Source: Pseudomonadota bacterium
Lineage (GTDB): Bacteria; Pseudomonadota; Gammaproteobacteria; Xanthomonadales; Xanthomonadaceae
DNA: 38,882 nt
Assembly (NCBI GenBank): GCA_963205495.1
Contig: CAUJIN010000080.1
Location: 1 to 38,882, forward strand
Reading direction: 5' to 3'
In this document: one piece after another, positions 26,447 through 38,882 of the stretch
Position numbering within the stretch: position 1 is the first letter of the stretch
How the letters are laid out: each line of letters opens with the position of its first letter
Program-made: the position numbers and the translations under genes
The notes under the pieces: model-generated
The model's input: the letters and a program-made list of their open reading frames with translations, nothing else
Databases searched by the model: none
What the model was told of the DNA's origin: nothing

Positions 26447-27870
26447 CACGGCGGGGTCTGGCGATAGCGGTGCGCCAGCAGCAGGGCAATGGCGCAGGAA
26501 GCCAGTCGCGATTCGCGCGAGTCGGCGCGGCTGGTGAGCACCACGGGCACCCTGGCGCCCATCACGATGCCGGCGCTGGCGGCCTGGCCGAGATACATGA
26601 GCTGCTTGGCGAGCATGTTGCCGCTTTCCAGATCCGGCACCACGAGGATGTCGGCCTGGCCCGCAACCGGCGAGACGATGCCCTTGGTGCGCGCCGCGGC
26701 CGGGGAAACCGCGTTGTCGAAGGCCAGCGGGCCGTCGAGCAGGCCGCCGGTGATCTGGCCGCGATCGGCCATCTTGCACAGCGCCGCCGCATCGAGCGTG
26801 GCCTGCATCGATGCCATCACGGTTTCCACCGCCGCCAGAATCGCCACCTTCGGCTCGGGCACGCCGATGGCGTGCGCAAGGTCGATGGCGTTCTGCACGA
26901 TGTCGGCCTTCTGCATCAGATCGGGCGCGAGGTTCACCGCCGCATCGGTGACGAGGAAGGGGCGCGGGTAGTGCGGGGTCTGGAGCACGAAGCAGTGGCT
27001 CACCCGGCGCTTGGTGCGCAGGCCGGACTCGCGCGCGACGATCGCGCCCATGAGTTCGTCGGTGTGCAGGCTGCCTTTCATCAGCGCCTCGACCCGGCCG
27101 CGGCAGGCCAGCTCGGCGGCGCGCGAAGCGGCGGCGTGGCTGTGGGGGACGTCCTCGATTTCTAGGCCGGAAAGATCCAGCCCGGCCTCGGCCGCGACGG
27201 CTTCCAGGCGCGCGCGCGGGGCGACCAGCACCGGCACGATGAGGCCCGCATCGCGCGCGTCCAGCGCGCCTTCCAGGCTCAGCGCATCGCAGGGATGCAC
27301 CACCCCCACGCGCACCGGCTCCAGCATCGCCACATGCGCAAAGAGGCGCTGCAGACCCTCCGTGCCGGAGCGGTCCATGCGGATTTCAGGCAGCCGCGCG
27401 CGCACGCGCTCGATGCGCTCGTCGGGCGCGATCACCTGCGCCTGGCCTTCGATCACGCAGACTCCGTCCTGATTGACGCAGGCGCAGTCCAGCGTGACTC
27501 TGCGCGTGGCCGGATCGAGCGCGCGCACCGTGGCGCTGACGCGCAGCCGGTCGCCGATCCGCACCGGCGCAAGGAAGCGCAGACTCTGTCCGAGATAGAT
27601 CGTCCCCGGCCCCGGCAGGCGCGTACCCAGCAGCGCGGAAATCAGCGCCCCGCCCCACATGCCGTGCGCGATCACGCCGTGGAAGCGCGAGCCGTTGGCG
27701 TACTCGGGATCGACGTGCTGCGGGTTGGCATCGCCCGACATCGCCGCGAACAGCTCGATGTCCTCGCGCGCCAGCACGCGTTCCATGCTCGCGCAATCGC
27801 CGATGCGCAGCTCCTCGAAGGTTCGGTTGCGCAGCACGGCGAGCGCATCGGAGGCTTGGCTGGACGGCAT
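26446..27870 (-). CDS. MaoC enoyl-CoA hydratase / phosphate acyltransferase fusion
   Basis: A 474-residue two-domain protein. The N-terminal half (about residues 15-150) is a MaoC hot-dog hydratase domain: FEELRIGDCASMERVLAREDIELFAAMSGDANPQHVDPEYA, with the catalytic Asp/His pair in GDANPQH, and HGMWGGALIS. The C-terminal half (about 170-470) is a phosphate acetyl/butyryltransferase: EPVRVGVVHPCDALSLEGAL, LVTDAAVNLAPDL and VPDLESGNMLAKQL. Such fusions are known as bifunctional enoyl-CoA hydratase/phosphate acetyltransferase. The transferase would turn an acyl-CoA into an acyl phosphate for the coupled downstream kinase. Chain-length preference cannot be read from the sequence. Confidence 0.92.
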   Translation of the reverse strand: MPSSQASDALAVLRNRTFEELRIGDCASMERVLAREDIELFAAMSGDANPQHVDPEYANGSRFHGVIAHGMWGGALISALLGTRLPGPGTIYLGQSLRFLAPVRIGDRLRVSATVRALDPATRRVTLDCACVNQDGVCVIEGQAQVIAPDERIERVRARLPEIRMDRSGTEGLQRLFAHVAMLEPVRVGVVHPCDALSLEGALDARDAGLIVPVLVAPRARLEAVAAEAGLDLSGLEIEDVPHSHAAASRAAELACRGRVEALMKGSLHTDELMGAIVARESGLRTKRRVSHCFVLQTPHYPRPFLVTDAAVNLAPDLMQKADIVQNAIDLAHAIGVPEPKVAILAAVETVMASMQATLDAAALCKMADRGQITGGLLDGPLAFDNAVSPAAARTKGIVSPVAGQADILVVPDLESGNMLAKQLMYLGQAASAGIVMGARVPVVLTSRADSRESRLASCAIALLLAHRYRQTPP

Positions 27871-27901
27871 TCTTTCTGTCTCTCACAGGGTTGCTGAAAT
27901 G

Positions 27902-27936
27902 CGAACGGCGCGCGGCAGGATACCGCGCGCCGTTCG
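27902..27936 (-). terminator. Strong hairpin between ilvE and the MaoC-Pta gene
   Basis: A perfect 14-bp GC-rich stem (CGAACGGCGCGCGG and its complement) with a seven-base loop lies 20 bases after the ilvE stop. The downstream bases (CATTTCAG) form a poor T-run. It may terminate part of the transcripts or protect an mRNA end, so the pta-ackA pair could be expressed at a different level from the bkd genes. Confidence 0.55.
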
Positions 27937-27955
27937 GCCGGTCCCGCGGCGGCGG

Positions 27956-29041
27956 TCAAACCAGTCGCGTCAGCCAGCCGTGGCGATCCGGAGTGCGGCC
28001 GTACTGGATGTCTAGCAGTTCGGCGCGGATCGACATGGTGAGTTCGCCGGCCGGGGCCTCGAGATTCCCGACGGAAAAATCCGGGCCCTTGAGCTGGCCG
28101 ATGGGCGAGATGCTGGCGGCGGTGCCGCAGGCGAAGGTTTCCACGATGTCGCCCGAGGCCACGCCGTCGATCCATTCCTGCACGTCGATCCTGCGCTCGA
28201 CGATGGAGACGCCGCGATCCTTGAGCAGCTGGATCACCGAGAGGCGTGTGATGCCTTCCAGGATGCTGCCGGAAAGCTCGGGCGTGATGACGCTGCCGTC
28301 GCGCTTGACCAGGAACACGTTCATGCCGCCCAGCTCTTCCAGCCAGCGGCCTTCCTGCGAATCCAGGAACAGCACCTGGGAGCAGCCGTTGGCCACGGCC
28401 TCCTTCTGCGGCAGCAGGGAGGAGGCATAGTTGCCGCCGCACTTGGCCGCGCCGGTGCCGCCGCGGCCGGCGCGGGAATACTCGCGCGACAGCCAGATCG
28501 CCACCGGCTTCACGCCGCCCTTGAAATAGGCCCCGGCGGGGCTGGCGATGACGTAGTAGGCCACCTTCTGGGCGGAGCGCACGCCGAGGAAGTTCTCGTT
28601 GGCGATCATGAAGGGGCGCAGGTACAGGCTCGACTCCCCTCCCGAAGGCACCCAGGCCGCATCGATCTTCACGATCTGGCGGATGGATTCCACGAAGTCG
28701 TCCACCGCAAGTTCGGGCAGCGCGAGTCGGCGCGCCGAACGCTGCAGGCGCTCGCCGTTGGCCTCGGGGCGGAACGACCAGATCGAGCCGTCGGCGTGGC
28801 GGAAGGCCTTGAGGCCTTCGAAGATCTCCTGCGCGTAGTGCAGAACGGCCGAGGCGGGGTCCAGCGTCAGCGGGCCATAGGCGCGCACCTGCGCATCGTG
28901 CCAGCCCTTTTCGGCAGTCCAGTCGATGGCGACCATGTGGTCGGTGAAGTGCTGGCCGAAGCCCGGATTGGCGAGGATGGACTCGCGCTCGCTGGCGCTG
29001 CGCGGGGTGGCGGACGGAATGATTTGGAAGGAAAGGCTCAT
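27956..29041 (-). CDS. ilvE: Branched-chain amino acid aminotransferase
   Basis: PLP enzyme that interconverts Leu, Ile and Val with their 2-oxo acids. The 361-residue protein is a class IV (BCAT-II type) enzyme. Its segments include VLHYAQEIFEGLKAFRH, SLYLRPFMIA, GAAKCGGNYASSLLPQKEA (PLP-binding Lys in AAKCGGNY), LEELGGMNVFLV and SILEGITRLSVIQLL. The ATG at 29041 gives the normal family length. It is 23 bases downstream of lpdA, which places the transaminase directly with the keto-acid dehydrogenase that uses its product. Confidence 0.95.
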   Translation of the reverse strand: MSLSFQIIPSATPRSASERESILANPGFGQHFTDHMVAIDWTAEKGWHDAQVRAYGPLTLDPASAVLHYAQEIFEGLKAFRHADGSIWSFRPEANGERLQRSARRLALPELAVDDFVESIRQIVKIDAAWVPSGGESSLYLRPFMIANENFLGVRSAQKVAYYVIASPAGAYFKGGVKPVAIWLSREYSRAGRGGTGAAKCGGNYASSLLPQKEAVANGCSQVLFLDSQEGRWLEELGGMNVFLVKRDGSVITPELSGSILEGITRLSVIQLLKDRGVSIVERRIDVQEWIDGVASGDIVETFACGTAASISPIGQLKGPDFSVGNLEAPAGELTMSIRAELLDIQYGRTPDRHGWLTRLV

Positions 29042-29064
29042 GGCGTTCTCGTGATGCGGGTCGG

Positions 29065-30471
29065 TCAGATGTGCAGGGCGTGGCCCAGCGCGCGCAGCGC
29101 GGCTTCCTGCACCGCCTCGCCGAGGGTGGGATGGGGATGGATGGTAGCGGCGATGTCTTCGAGCGTGGCACCCATCTCGATGGACTGCACGAAGGCGATC
29201 GACAGCTCGGACACGCCCGCGCCCACGGCCTGCCAGCCGAGGATGCGGTGGTCGGACTCGCGCGCGACCACGCGCACGAAGCCATCGGTGGATTCCAGCG
29301 TCATCGCGCGGCCGTTGGCGGCGAAGGGGAAGAGCGCCGTCTTGACCGCGTGCCCGGCGGCCTTGGCCTCGTCCGGCGACAGGCCCACCACCACGACCTC
29401 CGGATCGGTGAAGCACACCGCCGGCATCGCGGCGGGCTGGAAGCGGCGGGTCTTTCCCGAGACGATCTCGGCCACCATCTCGCCCTGCGCCATGGCGCGG
29501 TGCGCCAGCATCGGCTCGCCGGCCACGTCGCCGATGGCCCAGACCTTGTGCATCGAAGTGCGGCACTGATCGTCGATCTTCACCGCCCGACCCGCCATGT
29601 CAAGGCGCAGGGATTCGAGCTTGAAGCCCTCGGTTTTCGGCTTGCGGCCCACGGCAACGAGGATGCGGTCGGCCTCGATCGCGCGCTCCGCGCCGTCCGG
29701 GGTGCGCACGCGCAGCGCGCCGCCATCGGACAGCCCCAGCACGCTGTGGCCGACGAGGGTTTCCACGCCCAGCGCCTTGAGGTGTCTGGCGACCGGCGCG
29801 GTGAGCTCGGCGTCGTAGGCCGGCAGCACGCGCTCCTGCGCTTCGACCACGGTCACGCGGCAGCCGAGCTTGCGGTACACCGTGCCCAACTCCAGGCCGA
29901 TGTAGCCGCCGCCGACCACGACCAGGTGTTCCGGCAGGCTCTCGGGCGAGAGCGCCTCGGTGGACGAAACCACCTTGCCGCCGAAGGGCAGGAAGGGCAG
30001 CTCCACCGGCACCGAACCGGTCGCCAACAGCAGGTGCTCGCAGCGGATGCGCAGGGTGTCGCCGCCCTCGCCCGCCCCGGCCACGTCAACGGTCTTGCCG
30101 TCCGCGATCTGGCCCCAGCCCTTCACCACGCGCACGCCGTGCTTCTTCAGAAGCGCCGCCACGCCGCCGGTGAGGCGACGCACGATGCCGTCCTTCCAGG
30201 CTACGGTCTTGCTGAGGTCGAGCGTGGGGGCGGAAACGCCGATGCCCAGCGGCGAAGAACCCGCCGCAAACGCGGCGACCTTGGCGAACTCCTCGGCCGC
30301 GTGGATCAGCGCCTTGGAGGGAATGCAGCCGATGTTGAGGCAGGTGCCGCCCGGGGTCGCGCCTTCCACCAGCACGGTGGGGATGCCGAGCTGGCCGGCG
30401 CGGATCGCGGCGACGTAGCCGCCCGGGCCACCGCCGAGGATCAGGAGTCGGGTGTCGATGGTTTGGCTCAT
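29065..30471 (-). CDS. lpdA: Dihydrolipoyl dehydrogenase (E3)
   Basis: FAD enzyme that reoxidises the dihydrolipoyl group of E2 with NAD+. The 468-residue protein has the FAD motif [14 protein letters not shown], the redox disulfide GGTCLNIGC (Cys44, Cys49), the NAD motif [29 protein letters not shown], and the C-terminal catalytic pair His447/Glu452 in HPHPTLGE. All key residues are present. The frame is open 16 codons further upstream, but that extension begins inside a palindromic repeat, so the ATG at 30471 ([10 protein letters not shown]) is preferred. It belongs to the bkd cluster. Confidence 0.96.
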   Translation of the reverse strand: MSQTIDTRLLILGGGPGGYVAAIRAGQLGIPTVLVEGATPGGTCLNIGCIPSKALIHAAEEFAKVAAFAAGSSPLGIGVSAPTLDLSKTVAWKDGIVRRLTGGVAALLKKHGVRVVKGWGQIADGKTVDVAGAGEGGDTLRIRCEHLLLATGSVPVELPFLPFGGKVVSSTEALSPESLPEHLVVVGGGYIGLELGTVYRKLGCRVTVVEAQERVLPAYDAELTAPVARHLKALGVETLVGHSVLGLSDGGALRVRTPDGAERAIEADRILVAVGRKPKTEGFKLESLRLDMAGRAVKIDDQCRTSMHKVWAIGDVAGEPMLAHRAMAQGEMVAEIVSGKTRRFQPAAMPAVCFTDPEVVVVGLSPDEAKAAGHAVKTALFPFAANGRAMTLESTDGFVRVVARESDHRILGWQAVGAGVSELSIAFVQSIEMGATLEDIAATIHPHPTLGEAVQEAALRALGHALHI

Positions 30472-30502
30472 GACTTGTCCAAAAGGCTCAATACGGAGAT
30501 AG

Positions 30503-30532
30503 CCCTCTCCCCCATGCACATGGGGGAGAGGG
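30503..30532. repeat. Perfect palindromic repeat between E2 and E3 genes
   Basis: A 14-bp perfect inverted repeat (CCCTCTCCCCCATG and its complement, two-base loop) lies in the 88-base gap. CCCTCTCCCC-type palindromes are, as I recall, dispersed in Xanthomonadaceae genomes; that they are repeated here is inference. It would form a hairpin in the mRNA; no T-run follows. Confidence 0.75.
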
Positions 30533-30559
30533 AGTGTCGAATGCGGTCGCAGGCATCCA

Positions 30560-31879
30560 TTACTCCACGAACAGCAGCGCCGGGTTCTCCAGAAGCGAGC
30601 GGATCGCCTGCACGAACTCGGCCGACTCCATGCCGTCCACCACGCGGTGATCGAAGGAGGACGACAGGTTCATCAGCTTGCGCGCCTCCACCAGGCCGTT
30701 GCGGATGCAGGGCCGCTCGATCATGCGATTTACCCCGACGATGGCCACTTCCGGGTGGTTGATGATCGGCGTGGACATGATTCCGCCGATCGGCCCGAGG
30801 CTGGTGATGGTGATGGTGGAACCGGACAGCTCCTCGCGCGTGGCCTTGCCGGCCCGCACCGCGGCCGCCAGGCGCGCGATTTCGGCGGCGATCTGCCACA
30901 GGTCGAGCGATTCGGCGTGCGCCACGACCGGCACCGAAAGCCCGCTGTCGCTCTGCGTGGCGATGCCCAGCTGCACGCCGTGGTGGCGCGTGATGACGTT
31001 GGCTTCGTCGTCGTAGCGCGCGTTCATCTGCGGGAAGTCGCGCAGCGCCAGCACCATGGCGCGGGCCAGGAACGGCAGGAAGGTAAGCTTTCCGCGCTCC
31101 TTGCCCCACTTCGCGTTGAGCTTGCCGCGCAGCGCCTCCACCTCGGTCACGTCGATTTCCTCGACGTAGGTGATGTGCGGGATGCGGCGCCAGGAATCCT
31201 GCATCTTCTGCGCGATGCGCCGGCGCAGGCCCATCACCGGGATCTGCTCCTCGCCGGTGCGACGCGCGTAGCCCGACGAGCCGCCACCCGCCGGCTGCAC
31301 CTGACCACCGCGCGCGGCGTAGGCGTCCAGATCGGCATGCATCACCCGCCCACCGGGGCCGGTGGGCGGCACGAAGCGCAGCTCGATGCCCAGATCCCAG
31401 GCGCGGCGGCGTACCGCCGGCGAGGCCAGCGGGGCTTCACCGGTGAAGCGGGGATTCGTGATTCGTGATTCGTGATTCGTGAGAGCGGGGGCATCGGGTG
31501 CCTTGACGGCAACCGGAGTGGGCTCGAGCTTCGGGTCGGGCAGGCGCGGTGGCGGTTCGGGAGCACGGGCGACGGCGGGCTTTTCCGCTGCGGCTTCGCT
31601 CGCAGCCGCCGCTTCGCCCGGCTTCACGTTTCCTTCGCCGGCCACCTCAAGGCGGATCAGCTCGCTGCCCACGGCCATGGTTTCGCCCAGGGCGCCGCCC
31701 AGCGCGAGCACGGTGCCAGCGACGGGCGAGGGAATCTCCACCGTGGCCTTGTCGGTCATGACCTCGGCGACGATCTGGTCCTCGGACACGGCATCGCCCA
31801 CGCCGACCTTCCAGCCCACCAGTTCGACTTCGGCGATGCCCTCGCCGATGTCCGGCATCTTGATGACATGCTGTCCCAT
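30560..31879 (-). CDS. bkdC: Dihydrolipoamide acyltransferase E2 of a branched-chain 2-oxo acid dehydrogenase
   Basis: Core of the complex; moves the acyl group from E1 to CoA through a swinging lipoyl arm. The 439-residue protein has one lipoyl domain (residues 1-80, lipoyl Lys44 in MTDKATVE), then an Ala/Pro linker. The E1/E3-binding domain (about 150-188) follows, and then the catalytic acyltransferase domain with His411 and Asp415 in FDHRVVDG. The order is standard. The oddity is a (GATTCGT)4 tract in the linker DNA, read as [10 protein letters not shown] (134-143). The gene starts three bases after the E1-beta stop. Confidence 0.95.
   Translation of the reverse strand: MGQHVIKMPDIGEGIAEVELVGWKVGVGDAVSEDQIVAEVMTDKATVEIPSPVAGTVLALGGALGETMAVGSELIRLEVAGEGNVKPGEAAAASEAAAEKPAVARAPEPPPRLPDPKLEPTPVAVKAPDAPALTNHESRITNPRFTGEAPLASPAVRRRAWDLGIELRFVPPTGPGGRVMHADLDAYAARGGQVQPAGGGSSGYARRTGEEQIPVMGLRRRIAQKMQDSWRRIPHITYVEEIDVTEVEALRGKLNAKWGKERGKLTFLPFLARAMVLALRDFPQMNARYDDEANVITRHHGVQLGIATQSDSGLSVPVVAHAESLDLWQIAAEIARLAAAVRAGKATREELSGSTITITSLGPIGGIMSTPIINHPEVAIVGVNRMIERPCIRNGLVEARKLMNLSSSFDHRVVDGMESAEFVQAIRSLLENPALLFVE
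31453..31480. repeat. Heptanucleotide tandem repeat, four units, inside the E2 gene
   Basis: Four exact copies of GATTCGT (plus strand) lie in the linker-coding part of the E2 gene. Twenty-eight bases of period seven pass through all three reading frames. Gain or loss of one unit would shift the frame. Confidence 0.95.
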
Positions 31880-31882
31880 GGC

Positions 31883-32917
31883 TCAGTCCTCCAGCACGCG
31901 CTTCATGGCGTCGATGACCCGGGCCGGGCCCGGGAAGTAGTCCCACTCCTGCGCGTGGGGGTACGGCGTGTCCCAGCCGGTGACCCGCTCGATCGGTGCC
32001 TCCAGGTGGTAGAAGCAGTTTTCCTGCACCAAGGAAAGCAGCTCGGCACCGAAGCCGCTGGTGCGGGTGGCCTCGTGCAGCACGATGCAGCGGCGGGTCT
32101 TCTTCACCGATTCGACGATGGTGTCCAGATCCAGCGGCCACAGGCTGCGAAGGTCGATCACTTCCGCATCGACGCCGGCCTCTTCGGCCGCGGCCAGCGC
32201 CACCCAGACGGTGGTGCCGTAGGTGAGGATCGTCACCGCCTTGCCCTCGCGCGCGATGGCGGCCTTGTCGAGCGGCACGTTGTAGTACCCCTCCGGCACG
32301 AAGTTGCCGGGGAACTTGGTCCAGGACTGCACCGGGCGGTCGTGGTGGCCGTCGAAGGGGCCGTTGTAGAGCCGCTTGGGCTCCAGGAAGATCACCGGAT
32401 CGCCGCACTCGATCGAGGAAATCAGCAGGCCCTTGGCGTCGTAGGGATTGGACGGCATCACGGTACGCAGACCGGCGACGTGGGTGAAGATCGCCTCCGG
32501 GCTCTGGCTGTGGGTCTGGCCGCCGTAGATGCCGCCGCCGCAGGGCGTGCGGAACACCACCGGCGCGGTGAACATGTTGCAGGAGCGGTAGCGCAGGCGC
32601 GCGGCCTCCGACACGATCTGGTCGTAGGCCGGATAGATGTAGTCGGCGAACTGGATCTCGGCCACCGGGCGCAGCCCGTAAACCGCCATGCCGATGGCCG
32701 CGCCGGCGATCCCGCTTTCGGAAATCGGCGCGTCGAACACGCGGTGCTTGCCGTACTTGGCCTGCAGGCCGTCGGTGCAGCGGAACACGCCGCCGAAGTA
32801 GCCCACGTCCTCGCCGAAGATCACGACGTTGTCGTCGCGCTCCAGCATCACGTCCATGGCCGAGCGCAGGGCCTGGATCATCGTCATCGGGCTGGTGCCC
32901 GCGGTGGTATCGCTCAT
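31883..32917 (-). CDS. bkdB: Branched-chain 2-oxo acid dehydrogenase E1 beta subunit
   Basis: Beta subunit of the thiamine-diphosphate decarboxylase of the complex. The 344-residue protein has the usual segments MTMIQALRSAMDVML, FGEDVGYFGGVFRCTDGLQ, FDAPISESGIAGAAIGMA, EIQFADYIYPAYDQI, RTPCGGGIYGGQTHSQSPEA and the C-terminal LHEATRTSGFGAEL. The GGGIYGGQTHSQSPE form is that of branched-chain rather than pyruvate E1. The ATG at 32917 is two bases after the E1-alpha stop; the two are surely co-translated. Confidence 0.95.
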   Translation of the reverse strand: MSDTTAGTSPMTMIQALRSAMDVMLERDDNVVIFGEDVGYFGGVFRCTDGLQAKYGKHRVFDAPISESGIAGAAIGMAVYGLRPVAEIQFADYIYPAYDQIVSEAARLRYRSCNMFTAPVVFRTPCGGGIYGGQTHSQSPEAIFTHVAGLRTVMPSNPYDAKGLLISSIECGDPVIFLEPKRLYNGPFDGHHDRPVQSWTKFPGNFVPEGYYNVPLDKAAIAREGKAVTILTYGTTVWVALAAAEEAGVDAEVIDLRSLWPLDLDTIVESVKKTRRCIVLHEATRTSGFGAELLSLVQENCFYHLEAPIERVTGWDTPYPHAQEWDYFPGPARVIDAMKRVLED

Positions 32918-32919
32918 GA

Positions 32920-35229
<2,310 letters not shown>

Positions 35230-35230
35230 C

Positions 35231-35524
35231 TCAGTCCGAGGCGGGCGCGGCGGGCGTGGACGCAGGCTTGGCGGCCGGTTCGGGCGCGGCGGGCTTGTCG
35301 CCGGAGCCGCCCGCATCGACCAGATTGCTCTTCTTCTCGCCCTCCTTCTTGAAGTCGGTCTCGTACCAGCCGGAACCTGCGAGGCGGAACTGCGGCGCGC
35401 TCAGCAGGCGCCGTGGCGCCGCCTTCCCGCAGCTCGGGCAGGTCTCCGGATCGGCATCGGACAGCTTCTGCAGGCGGTCGAACTCGTGCCCGCAGGCATC
35501 GCAACGGAAGGCATATATCGGCAT
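35231..35524 (-). CDS. FmdB-family zinc ribbon protein
   Basis: A 97-residue protein whose first 45 residues form the FmdB/CxxC zinc ribbon (MPIYAFRCDACGHEFDRLQKL, then CPSCGKAAPRRLLSAPQFRLAGSGWYETDF). The last 30 residues are an Ala/Pro/Lys tail. Family members are small putative regulators with no firm function. The gene is 64 bases downstream of yheS on the same strand, so they may share a transcript. No terminator separates it from the convergent lysR gene. Confidence 0.9.
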   Translation of the reverse strand: MPIYAFRCDACGHEFDRLQKLSDADPETCPSCGKAAPRRLLSAPQFRLAGSGWYETDFKKEGEKKSNLVDAGGSGDKPAAPEPAAKPASTPAAPASD

Positions 35525-35588
35525 GTTCGGTACCGGGATCAATTCGAGGTGGAGCCAATCCGCCAGCATGGGGGCGGCGCGCAAAACA

Positions 35589-37571
<1,983 letters not shown>

Positions 37572-37740
37572 TGCGGGACTCGAAGGGGCGCGCGCCCGGA
37601 AGGAGGCGCATTCTAGGGCCTGTCGCACCGATGCCGCAGGGCGCAGAGGGGACTCGACCGTGCGCAATCGCGGACTCGGCCTTGCGGTACAACATGCGAA
37701 GGCTCTATGTTCACGTCCCGAAACCGTCGAACTTGCCGCG

Positions 37741-38424
37741 ATGAACGACACCGACGCCCCCGCCGATGCCGCCACGTTGCCGGAAGCACTGCGCCTTTCC
37801 CCCGTCGAAGCCCGCGTCCTCGGTTCCCTGATCGAGAAGGAAGCCACCACGCCAGACCAGTATCCGCTGACCGAGAACGCGCTGACTCTGGCCTGCAACC
37901 AGAAGACCAGCCGCGACCCGGTAATGGAGCTGTCTTCCGGCGAGGTCGGCCACGCCCTGCGCCAGCTCGAGCCGCGCCAGATGGTCCGCAGCCAGCACGC
38001 TTCGCGCGCGCAGCGCTGGGAGCACCGCTTCGCGCAGACCTACGCCATCACCGCGCAGCAGCAGGCCGCGCTGTGCGTGCTGCTGCTGCGCGGGCCGCAG
38101 ACCCTGGGCGAAGTGTTCAGCCGCTGCGAACGCATCGGACGATTCTCCGGCGCCGACGAAGTGCGCCACGCGCTCGATCGGCTAGCCCAGCGCAGCCCGG
38201 CGCTGGTGACGATGCTGCCGCGCGCCGCGGGCCAGCGCGAAGACCGCTGGATGCACCTGCTGTGCGGCACGCCAGATCTCGAAGCGCTCGCCGCCAGTGC
38301 CGCGGCAAGGCCCGCGGGCGGCGGCGCCTCGGCGGAGCTGCTGTCGCGGATCGAGGCGCTGGAAGCGCGCGTGGCGGCGCTCGAAGCACGGTGCGCGGCA
38401 CCCGGCGCGACCGGCGAAACCTGA
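37741..38424 (+). CDS. YceH family protein (UPF0502/DUF480)
   Basis: A 227-residue protein of the YceH family, built from two winged-helix-like domains. The signature is LSPVEARVLGSLIEKEATTPDQYPLTENALTLACNQKTSRDPVM, followed by LRGPQTLGEVFSRCERIGRF and REDRWMHLLCG. The C-terminus is a short coiled coil (LLSRIEALEARVAALEARC). Function is not established. A weak promoter (TTGCGG at 37682, TATGTT at 37706) may lie in the 169-base gap from the divergent yheS. I saw nothing else in that gap. Confidence 0.93.
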   Translation: MNDTDAPADAATLPEALRLSPVEARVLGSLIEKEATTPDQYPLTENALTLACNQKTSRDPVMELSSGEVGHALRQLEPRQMVRSQHASRAQRWEHRFAQTYAITAQQQAALCVLLLRGPQTLGEVFSRCERIGRFSGADEVRHALDRLAQRSPALVTMLPRAAGQREDRWMHLLCGTPDLEALAASAAARPAGGGASAELLSRIEALEARVAALEARCAAPGATGET

Positions 38425-38431
38425 TCCCGGG

Positions 38432-38451
38432 CGCGCGCCCACGGGCGCGCG
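38432..38451 (+). terminator. GC-rich hairpin after yceH
   Basis: A perfect 9-bp stem (CGCGCGCCC / GGGCGCGCG) with a two-base loop starts seven bases after the stop. The following TCGTTCCCC is not a true T-run, so it is a weak terminator candidate. Confidence 0.45.
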
Positions 38452-38568
38452 TCGTTCCCCCTGCCGCGCCGGCGCCGTCTGCCGCAGGCCGAAACGACGG
38501 CAGAATTTGATCCAATCTGCGGCACTGCGGCGCCCACGCCACCGTATCGCCCGTACCCAAGGACCCGA

Positions 38569-38882
38569 ATGCTGTTTCTGGTACTCGCCATTCCGTTTCT
38601 GGCCGCGTTTCTGGTCGCGCTGTGCCGCCGCGCACCGCGCCGCGCCATTGCCTGGATGGCGGGCCTGGCGCCGCTGCTGTCGCTGGCGATCCTGGCACCG
38701 CTGGAAATCCAGACGCTGCGCGGCGAAGTGCCGGCCGCGACGCTGGCCTGGGCGGCGCAGGCGGGTCTCCTCCTGAGCGTGCGTCTGGACGGGCTCGCCG
38801 GCATGTTCGCGCTGATGGTGCTGGGCATCGGCGCGCTGGTGGTGATGTACGCGCGCTACTACCTCGACGAGGAGGACAGCGC
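38569..38882 (+). CDS. Start of an MrpA/NuoL-like antiporter subunit, cut by the window edge
   Basis: The first 104 residues are present and the frame is open to the window end. They show three hydrophobic helices (LFLVLAIPFLAAFLVAL, AIAWMAGLAPLLSLAILA, GLAGMFALMVLGIGALVVMY) and the segment VRLDGLAGMF followed by YARYYLDEED. That is the start of the proton-translocating subunit family shared by MrpA/PhaA sodium-proton antiporters and NuoL. MrpA is preferred because of the short N-terminus, but the fragment does not decide. AAGGA lies a few bases before the ATG. Confidence 0.8.
   Translation, partial: MLFLVLAIPFLAAFLVALCRRAPRRAIAWMAGLAPLLSLAILAPLEIQTLRGEVPAATLAWAAQAGLLLSVRLDGLAGMFALMVLGIGALVVMYARYYLDEEDS

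Overview
This is an ordinary, densely coded, high-GC chromosomal segment from a gammaproteobacterium, most likely of the Xanthomonadales/Lysobacterales. The evidence is the gene content: pilMNOPQ divergent from a class A PBP, gltA next to a type-B L31 gene, a stand-alone biotin ligase with type III CoaX, a PepSY-PhoP-PhoQ unit, an E1/E2/E3 branched-chain keto-acid dehydrogenase, and heptanucleotide repeats. I see no phage, insertion sequence, CRISPR array or toxin/defence island. The assignment to order is inference; no 16S gene is present.

Left part (1-13.4 kb): the type IV pilus assembly operon pilM-N-O-P-Q runs leftward and is followed by the first codons of a secreted protein cut by the window edge. 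Divergent from it is a PBP1a gene (mrcA) coupled to a small conserved gene. Then come, leftward, gltA, rpmE2, infC and thrS. infC starts at a rare ATC codon and is not followed by rpmI-rplT. thrS has a near-consensus promoter and a leader of about 190 nt with hairpins.

Middle part (13.4-23.2 kb): an M3-family lipoprotein peptidase, an Hpt protein, a DUF937 protein, tRNA-Thr(UGU), birA-coaX-SPOR, a small secreted protein, an MtfA-type peptidase, and pepSY-phoP-phoQ.

Right part (23.2-38.9 kb): about 11 kb of leftward genes reads E1-alpha, E1-beta, E2, E3, ilvE, MaoC-Pta fusion, ackA, dusA, ctlX. A LysR-type regulator is divergent at its head. The first seven encode a plausible route from branched-chain amino acids to acyl-CoA, acyl-phosphate and acid plus ATP, like the ptb-buk-bkd operons of Firmicutes. 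They could also supply branched acyl-CoA primers for iso-fatty acids. A FmdB zinc ribbon, the ABC-F ATPase yheS, yceH and the start of an MrpA/NuoL-like antiporter subunit close the window.

The most unusual sequence features are heptanucleotide tracts inside coding sequence. One, of four units, lies in the E2 linker. The other is a two-armed element in yheS next to a perfect 17-bp inverted duplication; it adds roughly 40 residues to the protein. A unit of seven bases shifts the frame when one copy is gained or lost.
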